The position numbers and the translations under genes are program-made. From positions 1 to 64,000 of the forward strand of contig NZ_LAYQ01000012.1 of assembly GCF_000988205.1 (NCBI RefSeq): a stretch of 64,000 nt of DNA. Direction: 5' to 3'. This stretch comes from Corynebacterium minutissimum (lineage in GTDB: Bacteria; Actinomycetota; Actinomycetes; Mycobacteriales; Mycobacteriaceae). Shown piece by piece: positions 48,294 to 57,795 of this stretch. How positions within the stretch are numbered: position 1 is the first letter of the stretch; each line of letters begins with the position of its first letter. The notes beneath the pieces are model-generated. The model was given only the letters and a program-made list of their open reading frames with translations, had not been told where the DNA came from and made no database searches.

Positions 48294-49438
48294 CGGTTTT
48301 CTCCTAGGGCTGCGAGGGGGTTGGTTCGGGTAACGCGGACGACGGCAATGAAGGCGCCGAGCAGTCCGGCGACGAAGAGAATGAGACCGCCATTGATGAC
48401 AGCGCTGAATTCGGTGGCGTAGGGCATAGCCGTTTTCTCTAGGAGGCTGCCCAGGCCAACGGCGATGAGTGCGCCGGCGAGGATTGATACGAGGAGGATG
48501 ACCACCGCTTGGCCGAGGCTATCGCGCAGCAGGAAGCTCTTGGTGGCGCCCATTGCGCGAAGGGTGGCGATATTGCCGGCGCGCTGGATGGTCCACACGA
48601 GGAAGAAGGCGCCGGTAACGAGCGCGGCAATGACATAGAGGAACCAGGTGATCATGGAAAGGGGCATCATTTCGGCGGTGTAGCCGGGGGAGGAGTCGAA
48701 GCTCTCTTTGAGAGTTCGAACGTCGAGGCCGGAGCGCTCGGTGAGAGCATCGGTATCGGGCTTATCCGCCGTGCGAGCGACGATGACAGATGCTTCCTCA
48801 TAGGCCTCTGGGGTGACAGCTTCGCCGTGGCGCCCGCCGGCGTGAACCTCTTGCCAGATATCGAGCGGCAGGTAGGCCACGTCGACGTGGCCGAAGGTTC
48901 GCTGGTTGTCGGTGAACCCGATGACGTTGAGGGGGATATCCAAGCGGTCGAGGGTGATGGTGTCGCCCACCTCGATCCCCTCGTCCTGCAGGGTGGAGGA
49001 CAGGATGATGTCGTGTTTCGTGTTGCTGGGCTTGCCATCTGTCCGGGCGGTGTCGATTGGGGGCAAGCCTGCCGGTGCGATGAAGGAGTCAGGTTCTACT
49101 CCGAAGAGTGTGAGGTCCACCGCCGTGGCGTCCTGGTTGTGGGCGTTAGCAATGGTCAGGCCCAAGGGGGTGGCTTGGTCCACGCCCTCTAGTTGAGAGA
49201 AGGACTCGGCATCGGAGGCATCGACAACCGAGCGGGTGAATGCAGAGTCTTTCTGCGTGCCATCGGCGAAAGCGATGACGTTGCTCTCCATCGCCTTGAG
49301 GCCGGAGACGCCGTCGTTGACCAAGCCTGCTGTGAGACCGGAGATGATAACGACGAGCATGGACATGAGTGCAAGGACGACGCCCATGAGGAGGAATCGG
49401 GTACGCGCGAAGAGCATCTCGCGCCAAGCTAGATACAT
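48290..49438 (-). CDS. ABC transporter permease, FtsX/MacB-like
   Basis: The 382 residues have one N-terminal helix (FLLMGVVLALMSMLVVIISG, about residues 15-35), a large extracytoplasmic domain of about 200 residues, and three C-terminal helices (about 255-280, 305-330 and 345-370), the FtsX-type topology. The start is ATG at 49438. With its ATPase and the TetR gene it forms a three-gene operon inserted between the DUF3040 gene and mraZ. The substrate is not predictable; systems of this type often export or extract hydrophobic compounds or peptides. Confidence 0.88.
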   Translation of the reverse strand: MYLAWREMLFARTRFLLMGVVLALMSMLVVIISGLTAGLVNDGVSGLKAMESNVIAFADGTQKDSAFTRSVVDASDAESFSQLEGVDQATPLGLTIANAHNQDATAVDLTLFGVEPDSFIAPAGLPPIDTARTDGKPSNTKHDIILSSTLQDEGIEVGDTITLDRLDIPLNVIGFTDNQRTFGHVDVAYLPLDIWQEVHAGGRHGEAVTPEAYEEASVIVARTADKPDTDALTERSGLDVRTLKESFDSSPGYTAEMMPLSMITWFLYVIAALVTGAFFLVWTIQRAGNIATLRAMGATKSFLLRDSLGQAVVILLVSILAGALIAVGLGSLLEKTAMPYATEFSAVINGGLILFVAGLLGAFIAVVRVTRTNPLAALGENR

Positions 49439-49506
49439 GAAGGAACTTCCTAGTGTGTGGGGTGAAAGTAGGTTGGCGTGTCACCCTGCGTGCCGCAAGA
49501 TGGCAA

Positions 49507-49524
49507 CATGATGTTTCTATCATG
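49507..49524. promoter_or_regulatory. Candidate operator of the ABC/TetR operon
   Basis: CATGAT-GTTTCT-ATCATG is an 18-bp palindrome about 70 bp upstream of the permease start. ATGTTTCTA recurs at 49533-49541. Palindromes of this size are usual TetR targets; assignment is by position only. Confidence 0.4.
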
Positions 49525-49978
49525 GCGACGCAATGTTTCTAAAAACTTGTGCGGGCATCTTGCGTGGGGAGGGGAGACTTTTCGTGCGATTTCCCGATTT
49601 TCCCCACTTTGCCCCACCTGTGCTGCTCGCCGGTCGGAAAATGTCGGCCCGAGGGCTCTTTGGGGCGTGGTGGGAAGGTGTAAACGTCAGGAATATGGGG
49701 GTGGTGGGGAAAATTACATGCTAAGAGGTCAAAGTTGCGTGAGTGAATACGTGGAAATTGGCCTGTTTAAGGGGGTGTGTCAAGGGGAGTCTGGGAAAAC
49801 TTCCCACTGGAAAAACTGCCTTTTACCTGCAATGTTTTTGCGACACGCAGATTGTTGCGGTGATAAAGGTGTGGGAGGTGGGGGAAAGTGGGGTAGAGTG
49901 GGGCGTAGCGGAGGAGAGTTGCTCTCTTGTCGCGAGAGGAATCCGGAGTTTTCGAGTGACAGGAAGGTGGACCCGGGG
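49525..49978. other. Leader region upstream of mraZ
   Basis: This is about 450 bp with no supported gene, unusually rich in G on the plus strand, with many GTGGGG and GGGGA words. The part nearest mraZ contains the TGGGG array at 49872-49903. A long frame entering mraZ from 49478 is open but lacks conserved sequence before 49979. The mraZ promoter must be within this region. Confidence 0.5.
49872..49903 (+). promoter_or_regulatory. Candidate MraZ-binding repeats
   Basis: TGGG-starting pentamers occur at 49872 (TGGGA), 49879, 49889 and 49899 (TGGGG); the last three are exactly 10 bp apart. MraZ is known in other bacteria to bind direct TGGGN repeats with 10-bp periodicity upstream of its own gene. 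They lie 76-107 bp before the mraZ ATG. Confidence 0.6.
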
Positions 49979-50413
49979 ATGTTTCTCGGCACCTACACTC
50001 CCAAGCTCGATGACAAAGGACGGCTCACGCTTCCGGCAAAGTTTCGCGAAGAACTGGCTGGCGGCCTCATGGTCACCAAAGGTCAGGATCATTCGCTCGC
50101 GGTATACCCGCGGGAGGAGTTCGCGGCGCGAGCTAGGAAAGCAGCGGCCGTGTCACGCACCAACCCAGAAGCGCGTGCGTTCATCCGTAACTTGGCAGCG
50201 AGTGCGGACGAGCAGCGCCCCGATGGGCACGGACGTATCACGCTGTCCGCAGGGCACCGTGAGTACGCAAACCTGACGAAGGAATGCGTAGTTGTGGGCT
50301 CGGTTGACTTCCTCGAAATCTGGGACGCAGCCGCGTGGGCTGAATACCAGGCGCAAACTGAAGACGCTTATTCGGCGGCAGACGCCGATGACGTACTTGC
50401 CGGGCTGCTGTAG
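49979..50413 (+). CDS. mraZ: Transcriptional regulator MraZ
   Basis: MraZ is the AbrB-like DNA-binding protein that controls the division and cell wall cluster. The 144 residues contain the two tandem SpoVT/AbrB-type repeats, seen as [20 protein letters not shown] and [15 protein letters not shown]. The ATG at 49979 matches the family N-terminus MFLGT. It is the first gene of the cluster and has a TGGGG array upstream and a structured leader between it and rsmH. Confidence 0.95.
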   Translation: MFLGTYTPKLDDKGRLTLPAKFREELAGGLMVTKGQDHSLAVYPREEFAARARKAAAVSRTNPEARAFIRNLAASADEQRPDGHGRITLSAGHREYANLTKECVVVGSVDFLEIWDAAAWAEYQAQTEDAYSAADADDVLAGLL

Positions 50414-50431
50414 AGCTTCCTGGCACACAGA

Positions 50432-50528
50432 GAGTGCGTGTATGGACTCTGCCCGAGGAGGATGAGCTGGTGTACTTCCCCGACATCAGAACCCTTCCTC
50501 GGACAGGGCCCTATACGCACTCGATTTT
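50432..50528 (+). ncRNA. Structured leader between mraZ and rsmH (mraW RNA-motif candidate)
   Basis: A long imperfect hairpin joins about 50432-50459 (GAGTGCGTGTATGG... CCGAGGA) to 50496-50522 (TCCTCGG... CTATACGCACTC), with about 24 of 28 positions pairing, and is followed at once by GATTTTTTATCG. This is the form of an intrinsic terminator or attenuator placed before rsmH. An actinobacterial cis-regulatory RNA called the mraW motif is described at this location; whether this sequence belongs to it needs a covariance-model search. Confidence 0.5.
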
Positions 50529-50586
50529 TTATCGAACAGATCTGATAGCGGCCTCAGGCGCCTGAATGGAAAGGGGGACAGCAACT

Positions 50587-51630
50587 GTGGACCACAACGG
50601 CACCATTACCTATGACGTGAATGACAACCACGGCCATGTCCCTGTTATGCGTGCGCGTATGGCTCAGCTGCTTGCTCCGGCCGTCGAAGCAGCGGGGGAG
50701 CACGCCGTCATCGTGGACGGCACCCTGGGGGCTGGTGGCCACAGCGAATACTTCCTCAACAGCTTTCCTAACGCGCGAATCCTCGGTGTGGACCGTGACT
50801 CCGCCTCGTTGAGCAGTGCTTCTCGACGTCTCACCCCCTTCGCCGACCGCTTCGTCGGCGTCAACGCTCGCTTCGATGAGGTCGGTCGTGCCATTGCGCA
50901 GGGGGACCATGAGATTTTTTCTATCGCGCGAGAACACGGCATTGCAGGGGCATTGTTTGATCTGGGTGTGTCCTCCATGCAGCTTGACCAGGTGGAGCGT
51001 GGGTTTGCGTACAAGACCGACGCCCCGCTGGATATGCGCATGGACCCGCGCCAGGGAATGACTGCCGCCGACGTACTCAACACCTATAGCCACGGTGACC
51101 TCGCCCGCATCCTCAAAACCTATGGCGATGAGCGCTTCGCCGGCAAGATTGCTTCGGCAGTAATAAAGGAAAGAGAAAAGGAACCTTTTACTACCTCAGC
51201 CCGCTTGGTTGAGCTGTTGTACGCCACGATTCCCGCAGCGACGCGTCGCACCGGTGGCCACCCCGCGAAGCGCACCTTCCAGGCGCTGCGCGTTGAGGTC
51301 AACCGCGAGCTTGAGGCGGTCGAACAGGTCATTCCCGTGATTACGGATGCCCTGTCCGTCGGCGGCCGCGCGGTGTTCATGAGCTACCAGTCGCTCGAAG
51401 ATCGCATCGTCAAGCATGCCTTCACCAAGCTCAGCACCTCGACGACTCCGCCGGGGCTTCCCATGGACCTTCCGGGCACGGCGGCGCACTATTCCATCGT
51501 GACGCGTGGCGCGGAGAAGGCGAGCGAGGAGGAGATTGCAGAGAACCCGCGGGCAGCGTCCGTCCGGGTACGCGCACTCGAGCGCCTCGAGGGCAGTCCG
51601 TCTTTTCATGAACCGGGAGGTAGGCCATGA
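50587..51630 (+). CDS. rsmH: 16S rRNA (cytosine(1402)-N(4))-methyltransferase
   Basis: RsmH (MraW) methylates C1402 of 16S rRNA. The 347 residues show [13 protein letters not shown], the SAM-binding [25 protein letters not shown], and [18 protein letters not shown]. The GTG at 50587 is chosen because GAAAGGGGG is 9 bp upstream; an ATG at 50566 is in frame but would place that G-run inside the coding sequence. The stop overlaps the ftsL start (ATGA). Confidence 0.94.
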   Translation: MDHNGTITYDVNDNHGHVPVMRARMAQLLAPAVEAAGEHAVIVDGTLGAGGHSEYFLNSFPNARILGVDRDSASLSSASRRLTPFADRFVGVNARFDEVGRAIAQGDHEIFSIAREHGIAGALFDLGVSSMQLDQVERGFAYKTDAPLDMRMDPRQGMTAADVLNTYSHGDLARILKTYGDERFAGKIASAVIKEREKEPFTTSARLVELLYATIPAATRRTGGHPAKRTFQALRVEVNRELEAVEQVIPVITDALSVGGRAVFMSYQSLEDRIVKHAFTKLSTSTTPPGLPMDLPGTAAHYSIVTRGAEKASEEEIAENPRAASVRVRALERLEGSPSFHEPGGRP

Positions 51631-52481
51631 CGCTGAGAGACCGAACCGCACAGGCAACGTACCACCGCGACCACGAGAGGACCCACACCATGGGAGCTAG
51701 CCGCGATTTCACCACCGGATCTGATTTCTCCGGTCAGGGAACCGCGCTGCTGGAGCGGGGGCGCCGCACCACCCCGTTGCCCAGTCGCACGCCGCATCGC
51801 AGTACTGTGCCCGCCCGCCGGGTCGGAACGGGTCTGCGAGGGAACCGCCTCGGTTCGAAGCAGGTAGTGAGCAATCGTGGGCGCCGCGTCGTACAGCCCA
51901 CGCGGGTTACTGGCCTTTTCGCTCGCCTTTCTTTCATCGCCATTGGCCTGCTCATCACTGGTGTGGCTGCGGCGATGTGGCTCTCCGGCCTGTCGACGTC
52001 CCAGACCTTTAAGATTCAGGAGCTTACTGCCCACGAATCCACGCTCGATAACCAGCTGGAGACTCTGAACCGAGACTTGGAGAACGTGCGTTCGGCGTCG
52101 GACGTCGCCCGCCGCGCCCACGAGGCCAAGATGGGCGTCCCGGTTCAGCCTGGCGTAGTGGAAGTCGACGCAGACGGAAATGTGGAACAGAAGCGCGAAG
52201 CAACCCCGGATATGGAATCGGTCATCGACGTAAACGGCGAACCGGTCCGCCCGGGTCAGGCCTCGAGTGACCCGCACGCGACGGCGAACGTATCCGATAA
52301 CCTGAATGCCCGTCCGACGCTGAGCGAGAGGAACCGTGAGCGCGAAGGCGCCGAGTCGGGTGCGTCTCGGTCGGACAACCACCCAGACGGCGGTGAATCC
52401 ACCAATGACGGACAGTCGGCCGAAGGGAACGTAGAACTGCCGGACATCCCGGCCCAGGCTCCCTACGCCGCCCGCGGGTAG
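51627..52481 (+). CDS. ftsL: FtsL-like cell division membrane protein
   Basis: The 284 residues have a basic N-terminal cytoplasmic region of about 95 residues, one membrane helix ([20 protein letters not shown], about 102-121), a short coiled coil ([20 protein letters not shown]), and an extended hydrophilic C-terminus rich in Asp, Glu, Asn and Ser. Only the helix and coiled coil match FtsL; position between rsmH and ftsI supports the call. A second ATG at 51690, with GAGAGGA before it, is an alternative start. Confidence 0.82.
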   Translation: MTLRDRTAQATYHRDHERTHTMGASRDFTTGSDFSGQGTALLERGRRTTPLPSRTPHRSTVPARRVGTGLRGNRLGSKQVVSNRGRRVVQPTRVTGLFARLSFIAIGLLITGVAAAMWLSGLSTSQTFKIQELTAHESTLDNQLETLNRDLENVRSASDVARRAHEAKMGVPVQPGVVEVDADGNVEQKREATPDMESVIDVNGEPVRPGQASSDPHATANVSDNLNARPTLSERNREREGAESGASRSDNHPDGGESTNDGQSAEGNVELPDIPAQAPYAARG

Positions 52482-52593
52482 ATTCCATCCCCGCTCCGCG
52501 CGTGCCTGCGTGGGCGGGCGGCGATAATAGGGCACAATTCGGGATGAACCACTGATTATTGACCCATCTTCGCTGCAGACAGAAAGGTGACGT

Positions 52594-54639
52594 GTGACCC
52601 CACCACACTCCGGTGGCCCGCGCCCGAGGCGCGCTTCCGCCGCCCGTGCCGCCCAACCGCGCGGTACCTCTCACCAACCACGGCAGCGTTACGACGCCGA
52701 CCGCGTCGTTCCCGCGACCCGTTCACGGAATCCGCGCACCGGCAAGCCCTTCATGAGCCAGCAGAAGACGATGCGCCGTCGTGTACACGTCATCGCGGCT
52801 TTGCTGCTCGTGGTGATGCTGGCGTGGATGGGGCGCCTCGCGTGGGTCCAGATCGTGTGGGGACCTGACTTGGCGGCGAAGGCCGCTGCGCAGAGAACCC
52901 GCGTCTATGTCGACACGGCCGGGCGCGGCGAGATCCTCGCGCGCGACGGCCAGCGGTTGGCCTACACGATGCGCGCCCGATCCTTGACCGTGTCACCTAC
53001 GCGCCTGCGAGATGAGCTCCGTGAACAGGAGGAGCAAAAGGCCGCCGGCGAGGCTCACTTTGAGTCGTTGGCACCCGATGCCAAAGAGGCTTTCCTCGAC
53101 GACAAGGTGACAGAGCGGCTCACTGACATGTCGGAGGGCATCCCGAACAAGCTGAAGGAAGCCGGCATTGATGCCGGGGACGTGGATTCGGAGCAAATCA
53201 TGGACAAGCTCCGTGCCGATACTCAATATGAGGTACTCGTGCGCAACGTCGATCCGGATGTCGCGGTGGCCATCTCCGAGGACTACCACGGTCTCGCCGC
53301 TGATGAGCAGCAGATCCGCCAGTACCCCAATGGTGCTATCGCAGAGAACGTCATCGGCAAGGTGTCCATGGACGGCCAAGGCCAGTTCGGCTTTGAGGCC
53401 TCCGGCGATACCACACTGACGGGTATTGACGGCAGCTCCACCGAAGACGTTTCAGCCAGCGGTCAGGTCATTCCCGGTACCCTTCGCGATCAGGTGCCCA
53501 CCACCGACGGCAAGAACGTCACGTTGACGCTCGATCTGGATCTGCAGACCTACGTTCAGCAGAAGCTGGAAAAGGCCAAGGCTAATTCGAAGGCAAAGAG
53601 CGCCGAGGCAGTCGTTCTGGACGCCGCCACGGGTCAGGTTCTGGCTATGGCGAATACCGGCACCATCGACCCGAACAAGGACATCGAAAAGCAGCTGGAG
53701 AAGGACAAGACCTTCGACAACCTCGCCGTCTCCCACCCCTTTGAGCCGGGTTCGGTGGCAAAGATCATCACCGCCGCGGCAACCATTGAGGAGGGCCTCA
53801 CCAACCCCGATGAGGTCCTCCAGGTTCCCGGCTCCATCGACATGGCTGGCGTGAGCGTCAGCGATGCCTGGCAGCACGGCGTCGAGCCTTATACCACGAC
53901 GGGTATTTTTGGTAAGTCGTCGAATGTGGGAACGCTGATGTTGGCCGACCGCCTCGGCCAAGACAAATACGCCGACTACCTCAAGAAGTTCGGTCTCGGC
54001 CAGACCTCCGGAATCGAGCTGCCCAACGAGTCACCGGGCCTGGTGCCCGATCGTTCGCAGTGGTCCGGTGGCACCTTTGCCAACCTGCCCATCGGCCAAG
54101 GCCAGGCATGGACAGCACTGCAGTTGGCCTCCATCTACCAGACCCTGGCCAACGACGGTGAGCGCATCGAGCCGCGCATCATTGATTCGATCACCGCGCC
54201 TGACGGGACTAAGGAAGAACTAGAGAAGCCCGAGACCACCCGCGTGGTCAGTCCCGAAACCGCGCGCACTGTCGTGGACATGTTCCGTGCGGTCTTCCAG
54301 GAGGATCCGCAGGGGCTGAACAACGGTACAGCCGGCAACGCGCAGATCGAGGGCTATCAGCTCTCCGGCAAGACTGGTACCGCGCAAAAGGTCGACGAGG
54401 AGACGGGAGCATACTCGAACTCCAAGTACTGGATCACGTTCGCGGGCATCGCGCCTGCCGACGATCCCCGCTTTGTCGTCGCCGTCATGCTCGACGAGCC
54501 CGAATCCGGTGTCAACGACGATGGCTCCGGCGGCCAGTCCGCAGCGCCGGTGTTCAGTGACATCGCATCCTGGCTGCTTGATCGTGACAATATTCCGCCT
54601 TCCCCACCAGCACCGCACCTGACCTTGCGTGCCGAATAG
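52594..54639 (+). CDS. ftsI: Penicillin-binding protein 2b/3 (FtsI), septal transpeptidase
   Basis: This class B PBP crosslinks septal peptidoglycan. The 681 residues comprise a basic cytoplasmic N-terminus, one membrane helix (VIAALLLVVMLAWMGRLAW, about 64-84), the non-penicillin-binding domain with RGEILARDGQRLAYTM, and the transpeptidase domain with SVAK (in PFEPGSVAKIITAAA), SSN (in FGKSSNVGTLML) and KTG (in QLSGKTGTAQK). The GTG at 52594 follows AGAAAGGTGACGT. The 112-bp gap before it may hold a separate promoter (ATAATAG). Confidence 0.95.
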   Translation: MTPPHSGGPRPRRASAARAAQPRGTSHQPRQRYDADRVVPATRSRNPRTGKPFMSQQKTMRRRVHVIAALLLVVMLAWMGRLAWVQIVWGPDLAAKAAAQRTRVYVDTAGRGEILARDGQRLAYTMRARSLTVSPTRLRDELREQEEQKAAGEAHFESLAPDAKEAFLDDKVTERLTDMSEGIPNKLKEAGIDAGDVDSEQIMDKLRADTQYEVLVRNVDPDVAVAISEDYHGLAADEQQIRQYPNGAIAENVIGKVSMDGQGQFGFEASGDTTLTGIDGSSTEDVSASGQVIPGTLRDQVPTTDGKNVTLTLDLDLQTYVQQKLEKAKANSKAKSAEAVVLDAATGQVLAMANTGTIDPNKDIEKQLEKDKTFDNLAVSHPFEPGSVAKIITAAATIEEGLTNPDEVLQVPGSIDMAGVSVSDAWQHGVEPYTTTGIFGKSSNVGTLMLADRLGQDKYADYLKKFGLGQTSGIELPNESPGLVPDRSQWSGGTFANLPIGQGQAWTALQLASIYQTLANDGERIEPRIIDSITAPDGTKEELEKPETTRVVSPETARTVVDMFRAVFQEDPQGLNNGTAGNAQIEGYQLSGKTGTAQKVDEETGAYSNSKYWITFAGIAPADDPRFVVAVMLDEPESGVNDDGSGGQSAAPVFSDIASWLLDRDNIPPSPPAPHLTLRAE

Positions 54640-54687
54640 ATAGCTCCGGCCGCGAATAACCTACAGAAATAGAGAAGAGGACGCACC

Positions 54688-56241
54688 GTGACCAGCAGCA
54701 TCAGCCTTGATCGTTTAGCAGAAATTTCTTCGGGCACCGTGATCGGGGATGCCTCGACCACCGTGGGCTCCTGCGGACTAAACTCTGCAACCCTGCCACC
54801 TGGTGGACTCTTCGCTGCGCTTCCGGGAACGCGCGTTCATGGCGCACGGTATGCTGCAGACACCGCAGCAGCCGCGATTCTGACCGACCCGGAAGGCCAG
54901 CGCATCCTTGCCAAAGCGGGAGAAACACGCCCACTTCTCGTGGTCGAGGATATCCGCGCCATCCTCGGACACGTTTCCGCGGAGATCTATGGGCACCCCA
55001 CTGAAAAGCTCACCATTCTGGGCGTGACGGGTACGTCCGGTAAAACTACGACGAGTTACCTGCTGGAAGCGGGGCTTTTGCACGCGGGCTTGTCGGTGGG
55101 CCTTATCGGCACCACGGGCACTCGCATTAACCGGGAGCCGGTGCCTACCTCGCTGACGACCCCCGAGGCCCCCACGTTGCAAGAGCTCTTCGCCCGCATG
55201 GTGGACGAAGGGGTAACGCACGTGGTCATGGAGGTGTCCTCCCACGCGCTTTCCCTGGGCCGCGTTCAGGGAACGCGCTTTGCCGTTGGCGGATTCACTA
55301 ACTTGAGCCAGGACCACCTCGACTTCCACCCGACGATGGAGGACTACTTCGAGGCGAAGGCCATGCTTTTCGACGGTCCCCAGGCCGCCAACCGCTCCGT
55401 TGTCTGCATCGATGACGAGTGGGGGCGACGCATGGCGCAGCGCGCCGCGGCGCGTCCGGTCATGACAGTGTCCACGAGCGCGGAGGCCACCGAGGCGGAC
55501 ATCACCGCCCGCCAACTCAGCACCGAGGCCACCGGCGCACAGCAGGTGGAGCTGACGGTGTCCACCGGAGAGCACGCTGGTTCCTATGAATTCCGGCTGC
55601 CCATGCCGGGCACTTTCAACATCGCCAATGCGGCCTTGGCCACCGGCATGGCCGCAGCCAGTGGCATCGAGCCGCGCGTCTTCTTGGAAGGCGTAGAAAA
55701 GGTGGCGGTCCCGGGCCGCATGGAACGCATCGACCGCGGCCAGCAGTTTGTCGCCGTGGTCGATTATGCGCACAAGCCTGCAGCGGTCACCGCGGTCCTC
55801 GATACCCTGCGTGCGCAGCTGGAAGGCAGCAGCGGCCGGATCGGCATTGTCGTCGGCGCGGGAGGTGACCGCGACTCTTCCAAGCGCCCGCTCATGGGGG
55901 CGGCCGCCGCGAAGGGCGCCGATATGGTCGTGATCACCGATGACAACCCCCGCACCGAGGACCCAGCAGCTATCCGCGCGGCAGTGCTCGCGGGAGCGCG
56001 CGAAGCGAACCCGGAGGCCGATATCCGGGAGGTCGGCTCCCGTGCCAAGGCCATCGACGAGGTCGTGGCGTGGGCACAGCCGGGCGATGCCGTCATCGTC
56101 GTCGGCAAGGGCCACGAAGTAGGACAGCTGATTGGTGATACCGTCCACCACTTCGACGACCGCGAGGAGATGGCGCGTGCACTTGATGCCGCGATGACAG
56201 CGACTACCCTGAGTACCGAAGAATCCAAGGAGCAAGCATGA
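54688..56241 (+). CDS. murE: UDP-MurNAc-L-Ala-D-Glu:meso-diaminopimelate ligase
   Basis: MurE adds meso-diaminopimelate to the growing peptidoglycan stem peptide. The 517 residues show the ATP loop GVTGTSGKTTTSYLLE, TLTTPEAPTL-type substrate binding (SLTTPEAPT), and DNPRTEDP, whose DNPR sequence marks specificity for diaminopimelate rather than lysine, in line with corynebacterial walls. The start is GTG at 54688. The stop overlaps murF by 4 bp. Confidence 0.96.
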   Translation: MTSSISLDRLAEISSGTVIGDASTTVGSCGLNSATLPPGGLFAALPGTRVHGARYAADTAAAAILTDPEGQRILAKAGETRPLLVVEDIRAILGHVSAEIYGHPTEKLTILGVTGTSGKTTTSYLLEAGLLHAGLSVGLIGTTGTRINREPVPTSLTTPEAPTLQELFARMVDEGVTHVVMEVSSHALSLGRVQGTRFAVGGFTNLSQDHLDFHPTMEDYFEAKAMLFDGPQAANRSVVCIDDEWGRRMAQRAAARPVMTVSTSAEATEADITARQLSTEATGAQQVELTVSTGEHAGSYEFRLPMPGTFNIANAALATGMAAASGIEPRVFLEGVEKVAVPGRMERIDRGQQFVAVVDYAHKPAAVTAVLDTLRAQLEGSSGRIGIVVGAGGDRDSSKRPLMGAAAAKGADMVVITDDNPRTEDPAAIRAAVLAGAREANPEADIREVGSRAKAIDEVVAWAQPGDAVIVVGKGHEVGQLIGDTVHHFDDREEMARALDAAMTATTLSTEESKEQA

Positions 56242-57772
56242 TTGCGTTAAGCCTCGCTGAGATAGCTCAGATCACGGGCGGCCGCTGGATAGCGTCGACG
56301 AGCCAGAGACCCCAGTGACCGGCTTTGTTGAGTTCGATTCTCGCAAGGTCACTCCGGGTGGACTCTTTGTGGCACTGCCCGGAGCCCGCGTCGATGGCCA
56401 CGATTACGCCCACACCGCGGTGGAGAAGGGAGCCGTCGCCGTCTTGGCTGCCCGGCCGGTGGGTGTACCCGCCATCGTCGTGGAGCCGCGCGGACGCGTA
56501 GAAGGTGACGGAGCCAACGCCGATATCTATGCCAACGATGTCGATGGCTCCGCCGCCGCTGTCGTCGAGGCGTTGTCCGCGCTGGCCCGCGCAGTAACGC
56601 AGCGGCTGGCGACAGAGCAGGATTTGACCATCGTGGGAGTGACGGGATCGGCGGGCAAGACCTCGACCAAGGACCTCATCGCCACCATCTTCCGCGAGGT
56701 GGGGGAGACCGTCGCCCCGCCCGGCTCCTTCAACAATGAAATTGGGCTTCCGTATACGGCTCTGCGCTGTGATGAGCACTCGCGCTACCTCGTGGCGGAG
56801 ATGTCGGCCCGCGGTATCGGACACATCCGCCACCTCACCCAAATCACCGCGCCGCGCGTCGGCGTGGTCCTCAACGTCGGCTCCGCGCACCTCGGCGAAT
56901 TTGGCTCGCGCGAGAATATCGCGCAGGCCAAGGGAGAGTTGGTGGAAGCACTGCCGAGCGCGGAAGCGGGCGGTGTGGCCGTCCTCAACGCCGACGATCC
57001 TTTCGTCGCCGCAATGGCGACACGCACGGGGGCCAAGGTGGTGTACTACTCCACGGATAACCGCCGCGGCGGCGCACCGGCGGCACAGTACTATGCCACC
57101 AACATCGAGCTCGATGACGTGGCCCGCCCCTCCTTTGTCCTCCACAGCCCCAACGCTGAGCCAGTCGAAGTGAAGCTGCAGGTATTTGGTTCCCACCAGG
57201 TGTCTAATGCACTGGCCGCGGCAGCGGCAGCCATCGAGCTGGGGGTATCGGTAGCCACGGTAGCGGCTGCGCTGTCTGGGCACCGCCTAGCCTCCGAGCA
57301 CCGCATGGACGTGCGCACGCGCCGCGATGGCGTCACCATCATTGATGATTCCTACAACGCCAACCCGGATTCGATGCGCGCGGCGATTGCCGCCTTGGCC
57401 TATACCGCAGCAGCACGCCCCGATGCCCGCTCCATCGCGGTGCTTGGTGAGATGGGAGAGCTCGGCAGCGATGCCGAACAATCGCACCGCCAGCTCGGGG
57501 AGATATTGGCCAAATACCACGTGGAGCACCTCGTCGCGGTGGGGGAGAACCCCAACTGCCGGGCAATGACTGAGGCGGCTGCACAGCAAGGTATAAATAC
57601 AATGGTGTGCGCCGATGCCGCGGCTGCCGCTCGGGCGGTCGACGGCATTCTGCGCGCGGCCCCGGCAGGGGTCGATGATTGGGCTAGCCGTAGCGTTAAG
57701 GACGTGGTCTTGATTAAGGCCTCCAATGCCCAGCGCCTCTGGTTGGTCGCGGAGCAGCTGAACCACAGCTAG
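56238..57772 (+). pseudogene. murF: UDP-MurNAc-tripeptide:D-Ala-D-Ala ligase, frameshifted near the N-terminus
   Basis: MurF adds D-Ala-D-Ala to complete the pentapeptide precursor. The ATG at 56238 overlaps the murE stop and starts IALSLAEIAQITGGR, a normal MurF beginning, but the frame then runs into a stop at 56316. One extra C at about 56284 (GGCCGCCTGG for GGCCGCTGG) gives LDSVDEPETPVTGFVEFDS and continuous reading to 57772, about 511 residues. The remainder is intact: GVTGSAGKTSTKDLIA, NNEIGLPYT, and IDDSYNANPDSMRAAI. As murF is essential, the break is probably a sequencing error. Confidence 0.92.
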
Positions 57773-57795
57773 CCGCTAGAAAGGACTTCAAGCTC

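Noticed and set aside
49478..49978. N-terminal extension of MraZ to 311 residues
   Set aside because: The frame is open but the sequence before MFLGTY is not MraZ-like, and MraZ proteins are about 143 residues long.
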